Translations under genes and position numbers: made by a program
Assembly: GCA_964526645.1 (NCBI GenBank)
Contig: CAZGJN010000008.1
Location: 43,539 to 107,538 of the forward strand
Reading direction: 5' to 3'
Origin: JADJNW01 sp964526645
Lineage (GTDB): Bacteria > Bacteroidota > Bacteroidia > Chitinophagales > Saprospiraceae
Length of the DNA: 64,000 nucleotides
Notes under the pieces: generated by a model
What the model was told of the DNA's origin: nothing
What the model saw: the letters and a program-made list of their open reading frames with translations, nothing else
Database searches by the model: none
Shown here: piece after piece, positions 8,221-16,869 of the stretch
Layout: every line of letters starts with the position of its first letter
Numbering within the stretch: the stretch's first letter is position 1

Positions 8221-8482
8221 TGCCATTGCGCGGCAAATGCCATTTTGTAATAAAAACACGAAAAAAGGCTGACAGGATGACGAAAAAGGAAAAAAGAGGT
8301 GACAAATTGGCGTGGCGAAATCAGAGGATGAGTGCGATGAGTTTTCAGGCTCAACAACTACTCATAACTCAAAAGTCATAGGACTGGAGTATTCTTACAG
8401 ATAAGTTTAAGTTCTACTTTGGTACACGTAGCAAAGGCTCCCATTAGGACTGAATTAGGGCAATCATTACTGAAAGCCTGAA

Positions 8483-10117
8483 TCAGGTTTGAATCACGCC
8501 CACGTTAAATTTTTCAACAGGAGCATTATTCGCCATTTCAATGCCTTTGGCAATCCATTTGCGAGTGTCGCGAGGATCAATAATGGCATCCACCCAAAGG
8601 CGGGCAGCAGCGTAGTAAGGGGAGGTTTGATTATCATAGCGTTCCGTGATTTCACTTAGCAAGCGTTGTTCTTCTTCAGGGCTGATCGTTTCGCCTTTGG
8701 CTTTTAGGGTCGAAACCTGGATTTGCAGAAGTGTTTTGGCAGCTTGTGCGCCGCCCATTACAGCGATTTTGGCAGTGGGCCAGGCTAAAATGAGTCGGGG
8801 GTCATAGGCTTTGCCGCACATGGCATAATTGCCAGCACCGTAAGAGTTGCCCAGGACAATGCTAAACTTCGGTACGGTAGAATTTGCTACAGCATTGACC
8901 ATTTTTGCACCGTCTTTGATGATGCCGCCGTGCTCAGAACGCGAACCGACCATAAAACCAGTCACATCATGCAGAAAAACTAAGGGAATTTTTTTCTGAT
9001 TGCAATTTAAAATAAAGCGGGTCGCCTTATCAGCAGAATCGGAGTAGATCACACCGCCAAATTGCATTTCGCCTTTGGCGTTTTTTACAACCTCGCGGTT
9101 ATTGGCTACAATCCCAACCGCCCAGCCCTCGATGCGAGCATAAGCACAAATAATTGTTTTGCCGTAGTCTTTTTTATAAAATGTCAATTCAGAATCATCA
9201 ACCAGCCGCTTGAGTATTTCGAGGGTACTGTATTGCTGTGCCGAATTTTCGGGTATGATACTCAAGATGTCATCTGGATTTTCTTTTGGCGAAGCGGGCG
9301 CTATCCGGTCGAAGCCTGCTTTTTCAAAATGTCCAAGTTTATCAATCAAATCCTTAATCGTGTCCAAACAAGTCTGATCATCAGGCATTTTATAATCAGT
9401 CACACCTGAAATTTCCGATTGCGTCGTTGCACCGCCGAGGGTTTCTTTGTCCACTTCTTCACCGATAGCTGCTTTTACAAGGTAAGGGCCAGCCAAAAAA
9501 ATTGAACCCGTCCCTTCCACGATTAAAGCTTCGTCGCTCATAATGGGCAAGTAGGCTCCGCCTGCCACGCAACTCCCCATGATAGCCGCAATTTGCGGAA
9601 TGCCCATACTCGACATCTTGGCGTTGTTTCTAAAAATGCGCCCAAAATTTTCTTTGTCTGGAAATATTTCATCCTGCATTGGCAAAAAGACCCCTGCACT
9701 ATCCACCAGGTAAATGATCGGAAGTCGGTTTTCCATGGCGATTTCCTGGGCACGCAGGTTTTTTTTGCCTGTAATCGGGAACCAAGCGCCCGCTTTTACA
9801 GTGGCATCATTGGCTACAATAACACACTGCCGGCCACGCACATAGCCAATCCCTACTAACACCCCCCCTGCCGGGCAGCCGCCATACGTTTCGTACATCT
9901 CAAAACCAGCAAAAGCACCAATTTCTAAAAACACAGAGCCCTCATCAATGAGGTAAGCTACCCGCTCGCGGGCAGTCATTTTGCCTTGTTCGTGTTCTTT
10001 TTCGATCTTTTTTTGCCCGCCGCCGAGTTTGATGCGTTCCAGCCGGTGATTCATTCGAGCGATGAGCAGCTTCATGGCATCCTCATTCTTACTGCGTTCT
10101 ATATTGATTTTAGTCAT
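8483..10117 (-). CDS. Acyl-CoA carboxylase, carboxyltransferase (beta) subunit
   Basis: The ATG at 10117 gives 544 residues. A longer frame exists upstream but lacks family sequence, and MTKINIERS is a plausible natural start. The protein has two crotonase-like carboxyltransferase halves. GGCPAGGV and the oxyanion region near MGSCVAGGAYLP mark the N-terminal half, and GNSYGAGNYAMCG marks the C-terminal half. It most resembles the transferase subunit of methylcrotonyl-CoA or related acyl-CoA carboxylases, which moves CO2 from carboxybiotin to an acyl-CoA. The cognate biotin-carrying alpha subunit is not adjacent. The accB/accC genes at 30.9-32.9 kb might serve it, but that is conjecture. It is divergent from the OsmC gene. 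Confidence 0.9.
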   Translation of the reverse strand: MTKINIERSKNEDAMKLLIARMNHRLERIKLGGGQKKIEKEHEQGKMTARERVAYLIDEGSVFLEIGAFAGFEMYETYGGCPAGGVLVGIGYVRGRQCVIVANDATVKAGAWFPITGKKNLRAQEIAMENRLPIIYLVDSAGVFLPMQDEIFPDKENFGRIFRNNAKMSSMGIPQIAAIMGSCVAGGAYLPIMSDEALIVEGTGSIFLAGPYLVKAAIGEEVDKETLGGATTQSEISGVTDYKMPDDQTCLDTIKDLIDKLGHFEKAGFDRIAPASPKENPDDILSIIPENSAQQYSTLEILKRLVDDSELTFYKKDYGKTIICAYARIEGWAVGIVANNREVVKNAKGEMQFGGVIYSDSADKATRFILNCNQKKIPLVFLHDVTGFMVGSRSEHGGIIKDGAKMVNAVANSTVPKFSIVLGNSYGAGNYAMCGKAYDPRLILAWPTAKIAVMGGAQAAKTLLQIQVSTLKAKGETISPEEEQRLLSEITERYDNQTSPYYAAARLWVDAIIDPRDTRKWIAKGIEMANNAPVEKFNVGVIQT

Positions 10118-10280
10118 AATGGCTATATTTCTCTTTTGGATGAACACTGGCCCGCGTGCAAGGTTTGCAAAGGGAGCAACCGCAAAATAAAAAGAGAAAT
10201 CCTGATTGAAAAACGGATATTGAACTTTCTGCAAAGCTCATCCATTTTCATAAAAACAAAACCTAAAATTTAAAACAACC

Positions 10281-10694
10281 ATGAAAAGAACTGCAAATGC
10301 GCATTGGTCGGGCACGCTAAAAGAAGGCAAGGGACACCTAAGCACCCAGAGTGGTGTTTTGAACCAACAAAATTATTCCTACAAAACTCGTTTTGAAGAA
10401 GGAGAAAAAGGTACCAATCCAGAAGAATTAATCGCCGCGGCGCACGCTGGTTGCTTCACAATGGCAGTAAGTGCCGCTTTGACGCGTCAGGAACTCAGCC
10501 CCGAATCATTGGATACCGAAGCAATCGTAACCATGCAAGGGCTTGAAATCACAGGTATTCATTTGATCATCAGGGGCAAAGTGACAGGTATTTCGGCAGC
10601 AGCATTTGAAGAAATTACCAAAGGTGCGGAGCAGAATTGCATTATCTCCAAAGCGCTAAAGGTGCCGATCACCTCGGAAGCCAAGTTGCTGTAA
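10281..10694 (+). CDS. OsmC family peroxiredoxin
   Basis: A 137-residue OsmC/Ohr-family protein with the two redox cysteines at C58 (AHAGCFTMA) and C120 (EQNCIISKAL). The family reduces organic hydroperoxides through these thiols in the cytosol. The sequence starts KRTANAHWSG and contains NPEELIAAAHAGC, typical of the OsmC rather than the Ohr branch. It is divergent from the carboxyltransferase gene with about 160 bp between them, and it appears monocistronic. An 8-bp inverted repeat follows at 10716-10752. Confidence 0.93.
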   Translation: MKRTANAHWSGTLKEGKGHLSTQSGVLNQQNYSYKTRFEEGEKGTNPEELIAAAHAGCFTMAVSAALTRQELSPESLDTEAIVTMQGLEITGIHLIIRGKVTGISAAAFEEITKGAEQNCIISKALKVPITSEAKLL

Positions 10695-11069
10695 GGCTCA
10701 TTTCTTTGTTAAAAAGGAGGTTGGCATAAGGCAGAAAATTATTTCAACCTCCCTTCTTTGTAAGCTTAATCCAATTTTGTCGCCTATTGGAGCAAAACGG
10801 CGCTTCCTATTTTTGCACAACTTCACTTTAACAAGTAACTTGGCGGCGATTGTTACCAATTTTTGGTAGAAAAAATCTATATTTCGCCATTTAACAAAGC
10901 AGGTAAAATAAATTACCAACTTCCGTAGTTGGGAAGAAGACGCCCATGACGTGAATTTTTTATCATATTGATTGCTATATTTTCTATTTTGCGACTTGCT
11001 TACACCCAAAATAACAAACAAAGCCATAAGGCTTTTACCAATTTTTTGAGAACAGACAAAATTCGTTGT
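10695..11069. other. Gene-free stretch between osmC and porP
   Basis: It holds an inverted repeat just after osmC (GGAGGTTG 10716-10723 with CAACCTCC 10745-10752). On the minus strand this repeat is followed by a T-run. The rest is AT-rich. No clear TAnnTTTG element was found before porP. The minus-strand frame of 109 codons has no family resemblance. Confidence 0.6.
10716..10752. terminator. Inverted repeat after osmC
   Basis: A perfect 8-bp stem with a 21-nt loop. The T-run is on the minus-strand side (TTTTT after the stem), and the plus-strand side has only CTTCTTTG. It could stop transcription in either direction, with weak support. Confidence 0.4.
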
Positions 11070-12110
11070 ATGAAATTTGTAAAACTTTTACTCTTATTAA
11101 CACTCGGCTTAACACTTGGAACACTATCGGCGCAGGATGTACATTTTTCTTTGTACAACATGGCACCACTCTCCATCAATCCAGCGCTTACCGGCGCTTA
11201 CCAGGGTACTGCTCGTGTGGGGGGCATCTACCGAAGTCAGTGGTCTAGCTTTTTAGCACAAGACCTTTTCGCAACGCCTTCTTTTTACATTGATGCACCG
11301 CTTTTTAGAGGCTTTCGCAAAACCGACTGGATTGGCGTAGGGATGCTCACCGTGAACGATAAGGCGGGTGATGCGCAGCTGCGCACGACGATCAATATGC
11401 TTTCTCTTTCTTACCACATGGCGCTCAATAAGGCGGGAAAAACCATGCTCACGATTGGTTTGCAGGGGGGATCTGTGCAACGTAAGCTCGATTTGAATGC
11501 AGATGGCGTAACCTTTGGCGATGAACTCCTCAGCGGCTTAGGGGGTGGTCAACCCATACAAAGCCAGGATCGCGGATTGGGTGAGAGCAAAAATTACTTA
11601 GACTTTGGCGTAGGACTGTTGCTGCGCAGTAAAATGGATGAAAAATCTGATTTTGAAATTGGTTTTTCTTACAATCACCTCACACAACCCAAATATGGTT
11701 TCACAACGGATGCTACGGATCCAGATGCAAATAAACGACCGGCAAAAATAATCCTGCATGGTACTTACAACTCCAAGCTAACTGAAAAAATAAGCATCGG
11801 CCCTACTTTCTTGTTCCAAAATACGGGTGGCGCTTCCGAGGCAGTGTTGCAGGGGTGGGGTGGCTACCAACTCAACAAAGCCTATAAGTTGAATTTTGGT
11901 TTGGGCTACCGCTTTGGCGATGCCGGGCAGTTACTACTGGGTGCGGATATTGAGGAGAACTTACGCGTAGCGGCCAGCATTGATGTCAATACCTCTTCCC
12001 TCAACACTGCAACAAACTACGGTGGCGGTTTTGAAATTGCAGCGTATTACATCTTTAAAATTTATAAAAAGCCAAACGTGAAGCCGGCGCTTCTTTGTCC
12101 AAGAATATAA
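11070..12110 (+). CDS. PorP/SprF family type IX secretion outer membrane protein
   Basis: The ATG at 11070 begins a clear signal peptide (MKFVKLLLLL, cleavage after LSAQ near residue 23), and the mature protein is about 323 residues. The opening DVHFSLYNMAPLSINPALTG is the PorP/SprF signature, followed by RVGGIYRSQW and a C-terminal beta-barrel rich in alternating aromatic strands. PorP tethers to the periplasmic PorK/PorN ring and to PorE in the T9SS. SprF-type paralogues escort specific CHU_C-type cargo. Saprospiria-like genomes carry many PorP-OmpA pairs, so this copy could be a cargo-specific paralogue rather than the core component. The next gene follows after 71 bp on the same strand and encodes a PorE-like partner. 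Confidence 0.93.
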   Translation: MKFVKLLLLLTLGLTLGTLSAQDVHFSLYNMAPLSINPALTGAYQGTARVGGIYRSQWSSFLAQDLFATPSFYIDAPLFRGFRKTDWIGVGMLTVNDKAGDAQLRTTINMLSLSYHMALNKAGKTMLTIGLQGGSVQRKLDLNADGVTFGDELLSGLGGGQPIQSQDRGLGESKNYLDFGVGLLLRSKMDEKSDFEIGFSYNHLTQPKYGFTTDATDPDANKRPAKIILHGTYNSKLTEKISIGPTFLFQNTGGASEAVLQGWGGYQLNKAYKLNFGLGYRFGDAGQLLLGADIEENLRVAASIDVNTSSLNTATNYGGGFEIAAYYIFKIYKKPNVKPALLCPRI

Positions 12111-12147
12111 TGGTGGTTTAACAAAATTTTAAAACATCTATCGAGGC

Positions 12148-12179
12148 TTTCAGCGTTTTAAAACCCAAAGTTATATTTG
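12148..12179 (+). promoter_or_regulatory. Candidate promoter abutting the porE-like ATG
   Basis: TTTC at 12148-12151, a 20-nt spacer and TAtaTTTG at 12172-12179. The -7 element ends 2 nt before the ATG at 12182, so a transcript from it would be leaderless, or the element is fortuitous and the gene is read from the porP promoter. Confidence 0.4.
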
Positions 12180-12181
12180 TT

Positions 12182-14707
12182 ATGAGAAAAATATTCATAC
12201 TAACTGTCTTTTCTATTGTAGGAATGCGCGCTGCTTGGGCACAACCGCTGGGGAAATCTTCCTACGAGGCTACGCTTCAGGTAGCAGCCGAAAAAGCGGC
12301 TGAAAAAGACTATTACAATGCTGCTGTCAAATATGAGGAAGCCTATGAGGAAAAAGAAGATCGCGCACTGCTACCCAAACTGGCGGATTTGTACTATTTG
12401 ATGCGAGATTATACCAAAGCAGAGCGTACCTACGTTCGCTTTTTGCGGCGGGATACCAAAAATGAATTCCTGGCGTATCGGTTTAATTATGGGCGGGTGC
12501 TCAAAATGAATGGCAAATATGAAGATGCACTCAAGGAGTTGCAACTCTTTGTGGAAGGTACCCAAAATGATTCCCTCAAGACCCTGGCTCAGGCAGAAAT
12601 AACAGGCGCTGAAATGGCGCTGAGCATGCCTGTTGGCACTAAAATTAATATCGAACACGGCGGCAAGGAAATCAACACGGCTTCTTCAGAATATTCGGCG
12701 GTACTGGCAAGAGGGGGCAATACGATGTACATCGCTGCCCTTCCGGCAAAGGAAGTCATTATCGTTGATGAAAAAACCGCCAATGAGCAGTATATCAAGA
12801 TTTTCAAAGCGGCTAAAACGGACAAAGGATGGGGCAAGCCCGAACCTTTGGATGAAAAAATAAACCGACAGGGCTATCATACAGCGCATCCAAGTTTCTC
12901 AACCGATGGTAATCGGATGTACTTCACACGGATTCAGCTACAAGGCAATGTTATCAAAGAAGGTAAAATTTTTTATAGCGTGGGCGGAGATGGCGCCTGG
13001 AATGCCGCAAATGAAGTAGCGGGTATCAATGGCAATTATGTCAACCGGCATCCAGTTGTTGGTGAATTATTTGGCAAGGAGGTACTCTTCTTTTCTTCTA
13101 ACATGCCCGGCGGCTATGGCGGCTACGATTTGTATTATGCCACGGCCAAAGGGGAAGGCGTTTATGCTGATCCGGTGAACCTGGGTCCTAAAATCAATAC
13201 CTTAGGCGATGAAGAGACTCCTTTTTATCTTAATGGCACTTTGTATTTCAGTTCTACGGGGCATCCTGGTTTAGGAGGCTTCGATATTTTCTATACTACC
13301 TGGGATGGTACTACCTGGAGCAATCCGCTCAACATGGGCAATGGGTACAACACCAGCGTGGATGATAGCGCCCTGGCACTCGATGCCGAGGGTTACAATG
13401 GTTTCTTGGTTTCCAATCGCGAAGGGGGGCGCTCCTTGCAAGGCAAAACCTGCTGTGATGATATTTACACTTTTACTATACCAAAAATGTCGGCTGATCT
13501 GGTAGTTGGGCTTTTTGATGCCAATAAAAAACCCCTCACGGGCGGTACGATTCAATTGGTGGAAATGCCCGGTAATAAGCCAGGTAAGTCCAACCAGCAA
13601 ACGAGTGAAAAAGGTAATCGCTTCGGCTTTGTCTTAGGATTGGAAACACCCTATCGGATTGTGGCAAACCGAGAAGGTTACTATCCTGATAGCACAACCA
13701 TCACGACTGCCGGGCTCAAAGAGTCAAAAACCTTTGAGCATCGCTTCTACTTAAAGCCCAAACCTGTGCCGCCGCCAGAACCGGAATATGATACCATTGC
13801 GATTGAACAAGCCATTGTACTCGAAAATATTTTGTACGATTTGGACGATGACCGCATCAAACCAGAGGCAGAGCCTGATCTGCAAGTTGTGTATGAATTG
13901 ATGACGGAATACCCAGATATGGTGATTGAATTGGGTTCTCACACAGACAATCGCGCCAGCGACACATACAATCAGAATCTTTCACAACGCAGGGCGGAAT
14001 CAGCGCGCCGTTGGTTAATCCGCAAGGGGATTCCGCGGGAGCGCATCGAAGTAAAAGGCTATGGCGAATCGCAACCCAAGGTAATTACGGCCAAACAAGC
14101 AGCAGCCAACCCATTTTTGAAAGAAGGGGATGTACTCTCAGAAGATTTTATCAATAAATTGGAAAATGAAGCGCAGAAAGAGGCTGCTCATGCTATCAAC
14201 CGGCGCACGGAATTCAAAATCGTGAAGGGTCCTACCAGTATCATCATCAAAAGTACCCGCTTGCGCAAAAACACCAGTACTAAACCTGCTCCCAACAAAA
14301 ACGCCAGCATCGCGGTAAAACAGGATACCCTAAAGATACATGAATGGTCTTCGTTGCATGGCAAAACAAACCTGAAAGGAGTACCGGTGATGCAGTTTAA
14401 AGAGCGTTTTGTTGATTTTGGCAAAGTAAAGAAGGGTGAAAAGCGCTATCATAAGTTTGAATTTACCAATCACGGCGATGTGGATTTGAAAATTGCTTTG
14501 GTATCTGCCTGCGATTGCACTACTGCTGAGTGGAGCAGGAGCGCTATCAAGCCCGGCGAAAAAGGATTTATAGAAATTACTTTTGATAGTAAGGACAAGG
14601 ATTATGCAGAAACAATTGATATAGAGGTATTTCTTAGCAATGTGGATCCCGCTTCGGGCAATGAGATTGTAGAGCGGCTACAATATAAATTTGATATTTT
14701 GAAATAG
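12182..14707 (+). CDS. PorE-like OmpA-family protein with beta-propeller and C-terminal DUF1573
   Basis: An 841-residue exported protein. Order: signal peptide (1-20, ending AWAQ), TPR-like helices (about 22-150), a PD40/WD40-like beta-propeller (about 160-425, with repeated YFTR, LFFSS, LYFSS and GGYDLYYA elements), a carboxypeptidase-regulatory/Ig-like fold (about 440-525), the OmpA C-terminal peptidoglycan-binding domain (about 548-690, with LGSHTDNR and RRAESARRWL) and a final DUF1573 domain (about 735-841, DFGKVKKGE, FTNHGD, ACDCTTAEW). The first four parts match PorE, which links PorP and the PorKN ring to peptidoglycan. The DUF1573 addition is not part of classical PorE. An insert (about 645-672) lies inside the OmpA domain, as in other Bacteroidota. 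It probably functions with the upstream PorP-like protein. Confidence 0.9.
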   Translation: MRKIFILTVFSIVGMRAAWAQPLGKSSYEATLQVAAEKAAEKDYYNAAVKYEEAYEEKEDRALLPKLADLYYLMRDYTKAERTYVRFLRRDTKNEFLAYRFNYGRVLKMNGKYEDALKELQLFVEGTQNDSLKTLAQAEITGAEMALSMPVGTKINIEHGGKEINTASSEYSAVLARGGNTMYIAALPAKEVIIVDEKTANEQYIKIFKAAKTDKGWGKPEPLDEKINRQGYHTAHPSFSTDGNRMYFTRIQLQGNVIKEGKIFYSVGGDGAWNAANEVAGINGNYVNRHPVVGELFGKEVLFFSSNMPGGYGGYDLYYATAKGEGVYADPVNLGPKINTLGDEETPFYLNGTLYFSSTGHPGLGGFDIFYTTWDGTTWSNPLNMGNGYNTSVDDSALALDAEGYNGFLVSNREGGRSLQGKTCCDDIYTFTIPKMSADLVVGLFDANKKPLTGGTIQLVEMPGNKPGKSNQQTSEKGNRFGFVLGLETPYRIVANREGYYPDSTTITTAGLKESKTFEHRFYLKPKPVPPPEPEYDTIAIEQAIVLENILYDLDDDRIKPEAEPDLQVVYELMTEYPDMVIELGSHTDNRASDTYNQNLSQRRAESARRWLIRKGIPRERIEVKGYGESQPKVITAKQAAANPFLKEGDVLSEDFINKLENEAQKEAAHAINRRTEFKIVKGPTSIIIKSTRLRKNTSTKPAPNKNASIAVKQDTLKIHEWSSLHGKTNLKGVPVMQFKERFVDFGKVKKGEKRYHKFEFTNHGDVDLKIALVSACDCTTAEWSRSAIKPGEKGFIEITFDSKDKDYAETIDIEVFLSNVDPASGNEIVERLQYKFDILK

Positions 14708-14760
14708 GCTACTGTGCTGATTTGCCATTATAACACTCAAAAGGAAATTTTTCGCCTGAA

Positions 14761-14795
14761 AAGCCTCTTCTTTATTCAAGAAGGGGCTTTTTTTA
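14761..14795 (+). terminator. Intrinsic terminator after the porP-porE unit
   Basis: AAGCCTCTTCTT (14761-14772) pairs over 12 bp with AAGAAGGGGCTT (14778-14789), with one G-U pair and a 5-nt loop, followed directly by a run of T. Confidence 0.9.
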
Positions 14796-15030
14796 TTGAA
14801 TATGATTGTTCAGAACGTTTTTTTACCGCCCCCAAAAATCGGGTGCTACCATTTCACCCAAAGCCTAATAACTCAAAATTTGAAATGAGAAAGCATAACT
14901 CTGAAAAATCAAACAGCCGCAAAATTCCGTTTTAAGTACGCTATCATCAATTGTAATTGATAGAAGAAAGGATATTGCTCTTTTCCACAAAATGAAATTT
15001 TGTTTGAATAAAAATCCCGCGATAAATCAC

Positions 15031-15038
15031 TATCTTTA
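15031..15038 (+). promoter_or_regulatory. -7-like element for the DUF4271-hemD unit
   Basis: TAtcTTTA matches seven of eight positions of TAnnTTTG. TTTG occurs at 15003-15006, 24 nt upstream, slightly too far. The start codon follows 27 nt downstream. Confidence 0.4.
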
Positions 15039-15065
15039 CGGCACGATTTCCCAAAACTTCTGGCT

Positions 15066-15947
15066 TTGAAACTGCATAGCCTCTCTATTATTGTTTTGAT
15101 GTTGGTTTGCCTGGGCACGATCGCTTTTGCCCAACGCAATGCTAATCCATTTGAGCTGACTCCCCGACTGCCAGAAAAAGAGATTGCTGAAAGTGATTCC
15201 GTTGAAGTAGTGGGCAATCCCTTTGATATAACCACCTCCGTAGCCAAAGAAAAAGTGACGCCCTTCAGTTCTGAAAAAAAAGCTAATCGTAGTAACGTTG
15301 ATGCCAGAATGGTGTTTCTTTTTACGATGGTAATGTTCATTTTACTGGCTATCACTATTTTGTTTACAATATCAAGGTCATTTTTCATAAAATCCTATCG
15401 CGCTTTTTTGAATGAAAATATGACAAACCAGCTGCTTAGAGAGGTTGAAAGCACCAGCTTGCTGCCTTTCATCATTTTGTACAGCTTCTTTTTTATCAAT
15501 ATCGGTTTTTTCACCTACCTGGTGTTGGAAAGCTACAATATCCTTCCCAAACGGGATTACTTCCTGTATTTTGCCTATTGCTTGGGGGTAGTGATTGCCG
15601 TATTGCTACTCAAACACCTGTTGCTTAGCCTCGTTGGATACATTTTTCCGGTGTATCAGGAAATCCAGCGCTACAATTTCACCATTATCATTTTTGGAAT
15701 TGTAATTGGGCTGATCCTCACGCCTGTCAACGTATTGTTGGCATATGGGCCCGATTCAATTGATAAATATTTGATTTTTTTAACCCTGGGAACCCTTGGA
15801 ATTATTTATTTGTATAGATACATAAGGGGAATTTTGATTGCCAACCGTTTTTGGGCATTTCATAGATTCCACTTTTTGTTGTATATTTGCACGGTCGAAA
15901 TCGCACCTGTCATGGTTTTGGTGAAACTTGCCACAAGCAGGTTCTGA
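15066..15947 (+). CDS. DUF4271 domain membrane protein
   Basis: A 293-residue protein that starts with TTG at 15066, the first codon of an evident signal peptide (MKLHSLSIIV, ending AFAQ near 23). After a 55-residue periplasmic-type segment there are about seven membrane spans between 80 and 290. The C-terminal region matches DUF4271, a family confined largely to Bacteroidota and commonly encoded next to a uroporphyrinogen-III synthase gene, as here. The function is unknown. The downstream gene follows by 43 bp, so the two are probably cotranscribed, although a second promoter lies inside the 3' end of this gene. Confidence 0.85.
   Translation: MKLHSLSIIVLMLVCLGTIAFAQRNANPFELTPRLPEKEIAESDSVEVVGNPFDITTSVAKEKVTPFSSEKKANRSNVDARMVFLFTMVMFILLAITILFTISRSFFIKSYRAFLNENMTNQLLREVESTSLLPFIILYSFFFINIGFFTYLVLESYNILPKRDYFLYFAYCLGVVIAVLLLKHLLLSLVGYIFPVYQEIQRYNFTIIIFGIVIGLILTPVNVLLAYGPDSIDKYLIFLTLGTLGIIYLYRYIRGILIANRFWAFHRFHFLLYICTVEIAPVMVLVKLATSRF
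15882..15889 (+). promoter_or_regulatory. -7 element for hemD inside the preceding gene
   Basis: TAtaTTTG is an exact -7 match located in the last codons of the DUF4271 gene, about 100 nt before the hemD ATG. No -33 element at good spacing was found. Confidence 0.4.
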
Positions 15948-15990
15948 AAAGCCGGAGGTAAACATTTTTTTTAGCAAAACCTTATATTGA

Positions 15991-16767
15991 ATGGCAGTAA
16001 ATGGAAAAGTACAGGAAGAAGCTTACAAAAAAGTAAAAAGTATCCTGATTACGCAGCCCAAGCCAGAAAGGTCTCCGTATTATGATCTCGAAAAAAAGTA
16101 TAACCTACAAATAGACTGGCGTCCTTTCATTCATGTGGAAGGTATTTCAGCAAAAGATTTTCGAAAGCAACGCATTCGGATAGAGGATTTTTCGGCAATT
16201 ATTTTTACAAGCAAAAATGCAGTAGATCACTTTTTTCGGGTGTGTGAGGAAATGCGGGTCAAAATGTCGCCAGAAGTTAAATATTTTTGCTTGTCGGAGG
16301 CAATTGCCAATTATCTCCAAAAGTTTATTATTTTCAGAAAACGAAAGGTATTCGCCGGCAATAAAACCATCGAAGACCTGGCACCATATCTCAAAAAACA
16401 TAAAAACGAAAAATTCCTTTTGCCCTGCTCCAATTTGGGCGCAAAGGACGTATCGGGCTATCTAGAGGAGCACCATTTTAACTTTCAGGATTCTATGATG
16501 TACGAAACGGTGAGCAGTGACCTGAGTGACCTTAGCGATGTGACCTATGATGTCCTGGTTTTTTTTAGCCCTCTGGATATCAAGTCTTTGTATGACAACT
16601 TTCCAGACTTCAAACAAAATGAGACGCGAATCGCGGTTTTTGGCAATAGTACAGACCGCGCTGTGGAAGATCGCGGGCTGACGGTCAATATCAAAGCGCC
16701 TATTCCTGAAGTACCCAGCATGCAGATGGCGCTGGAGCGATATCTGCAGTTGTCGAATAGAGATTGA
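15991..16767 (+). CDS. hemD: Uroporphyrinogen-III synthase (HemD) family protein
   Basis: A 258-residue two-domain protein with the HemD layout: SILITQPKPE at the start, AIIFTSKNAVDHFF (the substrate-cleft T/S-S-x-N-A-V element) at about 69-82, and VLVFFSPLDIKSL plus IAVFGNSTDRAVE in the second half. HemD closes hydroxymethylbilane into uroporphyrinogen III in tetrapyrrole synthesis. It is very diverged from enterobacterial HemD, as is normal in this phylum. No other haem genes are nearby. It forms a conserved pair with DUF4271. Confidence 0.85.
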   Translation: MAVNGKVQEEAYKKVKSILITQPKPERSPYYDLEKKYNLQIDWRPFIHVEGISAKDFRKQRIRIEDFSAIIFTSKNAVDHFFRVCEEMRVKMSPEVKYFCLSEAIANYLQKFIIFRKRKVFAGNKTIEDLAPYLKKHKNEKFLLPCSNLGAKDVSGYLEEHHFNFQDSMMYETVSSDLSDLSDVTYDVLVFFSPLDIKSLYDNFPDFKQNETRIAVFGNSTDRAVEDRGLTVNIKAPIPEVPSMQMALERYLQLSNRD

Positions 16768-16792
16768 GTTATTTCCCCATTTCAAAGTAAAA

Positions 16793-16831
16793 AAAAAAGA
16801 CACCGGCGAGAATTCATCGGTGTCTTTTTTT
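16793..16831. terminator. Bidirectional intrinsic terminator after hemD
   Basis: GACACCG (16799-16805) pairs with CGGTGTC (16818-16824). The A-run before and the T-run after extend the helix to about 15 bp. The T-run on the plus strand ends the hemD transcript. Confidence 0.9.
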
Positions 16832-16869
16832 ATTCAACCTAAGCTTAACTCCAATTGTTAGGAAGTCGT

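Larger units (their letters stand above)
8117..8482. other. Gene-free clpB upstream region
   Basis: This 366-bp stretch contains the clpB ribosome-binding site, a C/G hairpin, a nested inverted repeat and a probable clpB -7 element. From 8221 to 8482 nothing further is recognisable, and this part also forms the 3' flank of the carboxyltransferase gene. Confidence 0.7.
14708..15065. other. Gene-free stretch after the porE-like gene
   Basis: It contains a strong intrinsic terminator at 14761-14795, a reverse copy of a short dispersed word (TGTGCTGATTTGCCA at 14713-14727) and a -7-like element before the DUF4271 gene. Two small frames here have no coding support. Confidence 0.7.

Noticed and set aside
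14909..15388. A 159-codon minus-strand frame overlapping the DUF4271 start
   Set aside because: It overlaps the signal peptide region of a family-supported gene and has no signature of its own.
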